A stretch of DNA of 64,000 bases. It comes from Archegozetes longisetosus (Eukaryota > Arthropoda > Arachnida > Sarcoptiformes > Trhypochthoniidae). Both the position numbers and the translations under genes were made by a program. The notes beneath the pieces were generated by a model. It ran no database searches. It saw nothing but the letters and a program-made list of their open reading frames with translations, and was not told the origin of the DNA. The stretch lies in the NCBI GenBank assembly GCA_018873245.2, contig JAEMBT020000008.1:13187172-13251171 (forward strand), in the 5' to 3' direction. Of the stretch, positions 58,460 to 64,000 are shown one piece after another (the first letter of the stretch is position 1; each line of letters begins with the position of its first letter).

Positions 58460-61011
58460 TGAATAGTTTTACATGGCATTAGGTGTTACTCTATCTTCAC
58501 CAGAAGAATTAAAATCAGAGCCTTTATGTGTCAGTTATTTTACCGTGTCAAAATTACCACTTTTAGCAGCCTCGTGTAAAGGTGTTATTCCATCATAATC
58601 AGGAAACTTAAAATCAGCGCCTTTTACTTTGAGGTATTTTACTATATCTAAATTAAGATATATAGTAGCCACGTGTAAAGGTGTTGTTCCATCTTCGTCA
58701 CGAGAATTAACATCAGCGCCTTTTTCTATTAGATATTTTACCATATCCAAATTACCACTTTTAGCAGCCATGTGTAAAGGTGTTACTCCATCTTCGTCAC
58801 GAGACTTAACATCAGCACCTTTTTCTATTAGATATTTTACCATGTCAAAATCACCTCTTTCAGCAGACATGTGTAAAGGGGTTGTTCCATCTTCGTCACG
58901 AGACTTAACATCAGCACCTTTTTCTATTAGATATTTTACCATATCCAAATTACCACTTTTAGCAGCCATGTGTAAAGGTATTATTCCATTTTTATTAGGA
59001 GACTTAACATCAGTACCTTTTTCTATTAGATATTTTACCATATCCAAATTACCACTCTCAGCAGCCCTATGTAAAGTTGTTGTTCCATATTCATCAAGAG
59101 ACTTAACATCAGCACCTTTTTCTATTAGATATTTTACCATATCCAAATTACCACTTTTAGCGGCCATGTGTAAAGGTGTTTTTTCATTTTCAGCACGATG
59201 CTTAACATCAGCACCTTTTTCTATCAGGTATTTTACCATATCCAAATTACCACTTTTAGCGGCCATGTGTAAAGGTGTTGTTTCATTTTCATCACGAGAA
59301 TTAACATCAGCGCCTTTTTCTATTAGGTATTTTACTAATTCTATATCGCTACCTCTGACAGCAAAACAAAGAGGCGTCATTCCAAAATAATCGATAGGAG
59401 TTTCAACAATATCTTTTAGTTTTATTTGATCTATTTTTTCTACATGTAACAATATGGCTTTAATTGTATTAAAACGACCATTCTTAAAGAGCAAATACAA
59501 TGTATTAACCTTGTTTTTATCATTACGTGGTTTTAAATAATGTTTATTTATTATTTCACGATATTTACTTGCATATTCCCATAAAGATATAATATGACTG
59601 TAATCTTCTTCTGCTAGATTTATTCTATTTATTAATTCCAAAGCTTCACTTAAAATTCCTCCTTTTTTCCACTTTTTTGTAATCCTATTCTTATTACTTC
59701 TTGTACTAGCCTATGAATGCTTGACATTCCTTGCAATAAATTAATCATTGAGTATTGATTGAGCAATTCAACTGCGCTCCATAATTTCTCTTCATTTTCT
59801 ACTACTCTTGAAAAAATTTTTTTATAGGTACTTTATCAGGAGCAAGATAAGCCAAAATATTTAAAATATTTCTTGCATCTTTTCCGTGTTCTTTTTCTAT
59901 TTTTTCTATTGTTACGTTCCAAGTTATAAATGTTGTTTCAGCTTCACGATCACTTGCATTTTTAAGTTTAAAATCAAGAAATATTTCTGTTTGACTTTCA
60001 AACTCTTCGATATAATGACTAATTTTATAGTTTTCGACTCCGCGTAGCTCGTACTTTCTATTGGTTTCTTTTATATACGATATTGCTTGCCTTAAAGTCA
60101 AAGGGAAGTATTGAAGTTTATCTGCTAATCGCTTTATTTCTGTATCCACTAAATTATCCTCATTATCTTCTAATTCTAAGCCAATTTTTATAAATTTTAC
60201 GGCGTCATCTGGATTTAATACATCTAGTTTCACTACTTTTATCTCTCCTTCCTCTCCTACATTCCAATCTATGTTCCGAGAAGTAATTAAAACATGAGTC
60301 TTTATTTTGTCAGCAGATAAAGAGAATGACGATGGTAAGAACTTATTGATATCCTTATATTCCTCAGCGTTATCAAAGATAAAAAGACTTTTTACATTTC
60401 GAAAGTACTCATATACATCCTCGACAATATATTTAATATCCTTTTCTTTTTCCTTACCATCTTTTTTCTCTACGATATTAATTCTTAACTTTTTAGCTAA
60501 TCTATGAAACGAACTTGTTAAACTTTGTTGTGTTTCAGCATCTATCCATACAACGTTATTATCGTAATCATGCTTATACTTATAAGCATACATTCTAGCC
60601 AATTCGCTCTTTCCTATACCACCTAAACCACTAATGGAAGCTGTTTGTGATACTACTTGTTTGCCTTCATCTTGTAATGACTTGTGTGCAAGTTCTAGCT
60701 CCCCATCTCTTCCAGTGAATGATTTTACTGGTTCTATCATATTAAACCAAATAGACCTTTTTTTAATTGTTGCTTTCCTTCCTTTATGAGTGTGAATGTT
60801 ATATATTTTTTTTGATGCCAATCATTTCCATATTGTTCGCCTTGAGAGAACTATTTGTCGCCTTGGCTGCAGCCATGTTGATGCTCATTTTCGAGTCTAC
60901 TGAAGATCGCAGGCGCTTATTAACTATTTCTAATTTACCTTCTTCAATGTATGATTTATTTACTACTTTATGTTCTTGTACTTCTTGAGAAAATTTTGCT
61001 TTTTCGAATCA
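58460..61011 (-). pseudogene. NB-ARC / ankyrin-repeat protein gene, disrupted
   Basis: A STAND-type NTPase, the architecture of NLR-like sensors and Apaf-1 relatives. The N-terminal part (about 60770-61010) is charged and helical (SQEVQEHKVVNKSYIEEGKL). The NB-ARC part lies at 59802-60821: FTGRDGELE, P-loop GLGGIGKSELA, Walker B SLFIFDNAEE, sensor strand HVLITSRN, and FPLTLRQAISYI (GLPL-like). A winged-helix-like linker (LLNQYSMINLLQGMSSIHRL) follows. Then come nine to ten ankyrin repeats of 33 residues at 58535-59400, each near DEDGTTPLHMAAKSGNLDMVKYLIEKGADV. It is intronless. Frame changes separate the three parts, at least two of them at or beside A/T runs, and a stop codon replaces the usual tyrosine in the last repeat. 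Such NB-ARC/ankyrin genes occur in arthropods and in intracellular bacteria such as Rickettsiales; transfer is possible but unproven. Repeats with near-identical units imply recent expansion or homogenisation. Confidence 0.8.
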
Positions 61012-61468
61012 ATGATCACAGCCATATAATCAGTTTAAATTTAAGAAAATATAACAAATAATTTATAATTTTTACTTTTAGCTTTAACATGATAAAATTC
61101 ACCTTTTATATTTACAAAATTTTTGAAAATTTTGCCAATTTTTTTATAATTTTCAATTTATATTGATGAGTAAAATATTAACTTAATTACAATTCTGACG
61201 CAGATATCTAGCGTATCTAAGAAGAAAAACCAGTATTCCATCAACTTTCCAACAGAAAATATCTAAGAAATGTAAGATTTCCAATTGTAACTTTGATTAA
61301 TACCATAGTAATTATCATATATCTATAATACCATAACAACATCAAGTAGTTCATTTACATTTATACTTAAAAATTAAATAAAGATGAAAACATGGTTCCT
61401 CAACACGTACGCCAATTTATAAGAAACAGGATATGATATTGACTCAATATTACACTCAAAAAATAGTA
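61012..61468. other. Upstream DNA of the NB-ARC gene, nothing recognised
   Basis: AT-rich and non-coding. It would hold the promoter of the NB-ARC/ankyrin gene, but no clear core element is seen. Confidence 0.4.
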
Positions 61469-62366
61469 CAGAGGGTTGGTAACTCAATCCGTGAACAAAT
61501 TGAAGGAATTGTAATTCTGATTATACTATTGAGTAACACATTTATATAAAAATATTTCAATATTAATTTATTAATAAAAAACAAAACAGGAACAGACAAA
61601 ACTGCTTATCAAACTGAAAGACAGTTTTCAATATTTTAAAGTTTTGCTCGTTCATTTACAAATTTAACAAAAAGGTTAAAGACATGAAAATTATGCAGTT
61701 CTCATGTGCATATATCAAAGATTAATCATCACAATGAAAATTGTCGACTAATTAAACCAAAATCGTATAAAAAAGTTAAAAGAAAGTATGTCTTCACTCA
61801 ATAAAAAAATTTTCATTGAAACAGAATTGTATTTCTTGTTCTCATTTTGTGAGTAAACCAAACCACAAATAATTTTTTAAGTATTGAGAATATATAATTA
61901 ATAATTATGGAAAAATGTATGCTAAATTTTTCTCATCTTGTCTCAAGGTTTTTACTTAAATGTAATAATCTATAAGTGACAATAAGGCAAAAGTTATTGC
62001 AAATTACCGTGAAAGTATGCATGACTTTAAAAAGTTGAAAACTCTTTCAGTTTGATAAGCAGTTTTCTCTGTTCCTGTTTTGTTTTTACTAATAAATTTA
62101 TATTAAAATATTTTTATATATAGGCAAAACAGTATAACTTTGCAATTTTTAAGGTTCCTTTTTGAGTACTATAACCAGTAATGTTCATAATCAATTGTAT
62201 TAATCTCTTGAATATAGTCTTGAATAAGGAGCTTTAAAAATTGCAAAGTTATACTGATGTCTTTATAAATGTGTTATTCAATAGTACAATCAAAATTTAT
62301 GTGAGTTAATTGTATAAAGAATTACAGCTCTTCAATTTGTTCACGAATTGAGTTGCCAACCCTCTG
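61469..62366. mobile_element. Tc1/mariner-type non-autonomous element with nested insertion
   Basis: An 898-bp element has ends CAGAGGGTTGGTAACTCAAT and ATTGAGTTGCCAACCCTCTG flanked by TA. Inner segments also pair (AAACAGGAACAGA and CTGCTTATCAAACTGAAAG have inverse partners near 62045-62085), so most of the element is a broken palindrome. The right arm is split by a second small element at 62123-62263. No transposase frame. Confidence 0.88.
62123..62263. mobile_element. Small MITE nested in the 61469-62366 element
   Basis: The inverted repeats ACAGTATAACTTTGCAATTT and AAATTGCAAAGTTATACTG bound about 140 bp. TA flanks both sides (62121-62122 and 62264-62265). Removing the segment and one TA restores the pairing of the outer element's arms. 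Confidence 0.75.
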
Positions 62367-63306
62367 TATATGCAAATGTAACATTTACAATCCTTTTTTA
62401 TAGTCCGCCGTATATAAAAAAATACAAATAATTCTTTGAAATGGCAAATTTTATTTTAAAAAATGATAATTATTGTCAACTTTGTACATGTGTTTGTTTT
62501 TGTTTATATACACTCTATTCCCATTATTGTGGTGTAGGCTGTAAAAATATGAATTGAAAAACAGATACTGCTTAATATTTTGTTTCAAAACCCTGGCTTT
62601 CGAAATTTATCCGTATTATCTATTTTTACAAATTTTCCTTATCAAAATACTTCACTGAAGATCGGAGAAAGAGCAAAACACTGAATTCTCAGACCAGAAC
62701 AGGAAGACAGCCTCAAATACCGAAGACTCCAGTCAAATTCCCGAGATCTAGCAGCCGTAACTTTATGTTGCCATTCTTTGTAAGTCTCGCATATTTGCTA
62801 AATTCTTTAACGTTAAAGGAGATGATACGCACTAAAGGGAAGTAGGCTTGTAAATTATACTACATTATGATAAAATGACAATACACACTCGATTTCAATT
62901 CTAATTGTGGGGACAAAAACCTTTATAGCTTTTGACTAGGTGAACCAATTTAAATTCTGCTTTTTGCAAACTTACCATGAAATGTTCCGATTGATGAATA
63001 TGGAGAAATCTCTACTTTATTTTACTAATTAGCTGAGAAATAAGAAAAATACGAAAATTCGATTTTTTCGAGAATTTCGACATTAAAGATTGAAAAATGT
63101 AACTTATTTTATATATAATCATTGTAATTAATGAAAAATAACGTTATTATTCTAAAGACCTATTGGTTTCATTTAGAATTATCATTGATTCGAATATTTT
63201 TGATTCAATTCATTTCTTTAATAAATTGAATAAATTATCATTAATTAACTAATATTTCAATGCCTGGACTAAAATAGAAAAAGAAGGAACTAATGTTCCA
63301 AAAATT
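62367..63306. other. Intergenic, nothing recognised
   Basis: AT-rich with a slightly GC-richer patch (about 62640-62770). No coding frame or RNA is recognisable. Confidence 0.4.
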
Positions 63307-63949
63307 GGGTATTCTCGGGAATAAGGGAAACCGAATTTCAAAAAAACTTTTGCATGAACCGATTTCTCTTTTCTAAAGAAAAATAAAGATCCAAACCCCA
63401 TCCACCGGAAACGCCCCCTTCACGAGTTACGCCCCCTCAATTTTTTTGCGAGTTTTCAGATTTTATTCAATTTTCACATAATTTTTATAATATGTTTCGA
63501 TAGAAATCAATTCCTCTCATCATAGGAAAAATAAAAATCCCTCCCCCTTGAAAATTTGTGGTGTTTGAATTTTTATTATACTCATGATGAGAGGAATCGA
63601 TATCTATCGAAATATATCCTGAAAATTTACTTAAATCTAAAAATTCGCAAAACTTTGGGGGTGGAAACTCTTGGGGACGTAACTCGTGTAGGGGGCGTTT
63701 CCGATGGATAAAGTTTGATTTTTATTTTTCCCATGATGAGGGGAATTGATTTCTATCGAAATATATTGTGAAAATTATGTGTAAATTGAATAAAATCTGA
63801 AAATTCGCACAAAAATTGAGGGGGCGTAACTCGTGAAGGGGACGTTTCCGGTGGATGGGGTTTGGATCTTTATTTTTCTTTAGAAAAGAGAAATCGGTTC
63901 ATGCGAAAGTTTTTTTGAAATTCGGTTTCCCTTATTCCCGAGAATACCC
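63307..63949. mobile_element. Fold-back element with GGG...CCC ends and internal repeats
   Basis: A 643-bp element starts GGGTATTCTCGGGAATAAGG and ends CCTTATTCCCGAGAATACCC, with arms complementary for about 200 bp. A unit containing GGGGGCGTAACTCGTG, and another containing GAATTGATTTCTATCGAAAT, occur several times in both orientations, so the centre is itself a set of inverted and direct repeats. No target duplication is clear. No coding frame. Confidence 0.85.
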
Positions 63950-64000
63950 TAAAAGTCCATGGAAGAGGTAACCTCATTCGGTCCTTTGCCGGCATAACGT

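Noticed and set aside
58629-59390. 253-codon open frame on the plus strand
   Set aside because: It is the antisense shadow of the repetitive ankyrin units; its 33-residue period only mirrors them.
1-64000. CRISPR arrays or bacterial operons
   Set aside because: No spaced direct repeats of CRISPR type; the genes have spliceosomal introns.

Overview
The window is nuclear DNA of an arthropod, most likely an acariform mite (inference). It is AT-rich with very short introns (about 45-120 bp) inside genes but large gene-poor stretches. Recognisable host genes have canonical GT-AG introns and clear animal orthologues. I rebuilt the exon structures by eye from reading frames, splice sites and remembered protein families; no search was run.

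Layout. 1-3834: the last two coding exons of an LHFPL tetraspan gene. 3835-18917: a gene-poor stretch holding microsatellites, a decayed cullin copy (11990-14431), a MITE and a GAGCT-rich hAT-like repeat. 18918-22070: a complete DSTYK kinase gene. 22278-25941: a 15-exon cullin-1-like gene on the minus strand. 27423-29347: adenosine deaminase. 29796-31424: an AT-hook and C2H2 zinc-finger gene. 32711-33732: an HSD17B12-like reductase. 34195-38175: a tight cluster of BCD1/ZNHIT6, endonuclease V, ELP6 and DPH6.

The block 35000-40151 (3' part of BCD1, ENDOV, ELP6, DPH6 and downstream DNA) occurs again in direct orientation at 42627-47416, almost identical in its coding parts. A thaumatin-like gene (41601-42369) lies between the copies. 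Each copy has received its own transposon since duplication, and the other copy preserves the empty site. A third, older, partial copy of the non-coding end lies at about 51270-52068.

From 47.4 kb to the end the window is mostly mobile DNA: hAT, Tc1/mariner and GGG-ended terminal-inverted-repeat elements, a GC-rich Merlin element (52069-53762), Tc1 and mariner transposase relics, and LTR-like fossils. It also holds a 91-residue orphan gene (49657-49932) and a disrupted NB-ARC/ankyrin gene (58460-61011).

Functionally, the BCD1-ENDOV-ELP6-DPH6 cluster joins four factors of RNA processing and translational accuracy. ELP6 and ENDOV are so close that they may share one transcript. Several otherwise well-preserved genes show one single-base frame break each, which suggests residual assembly indels as much as gene death.
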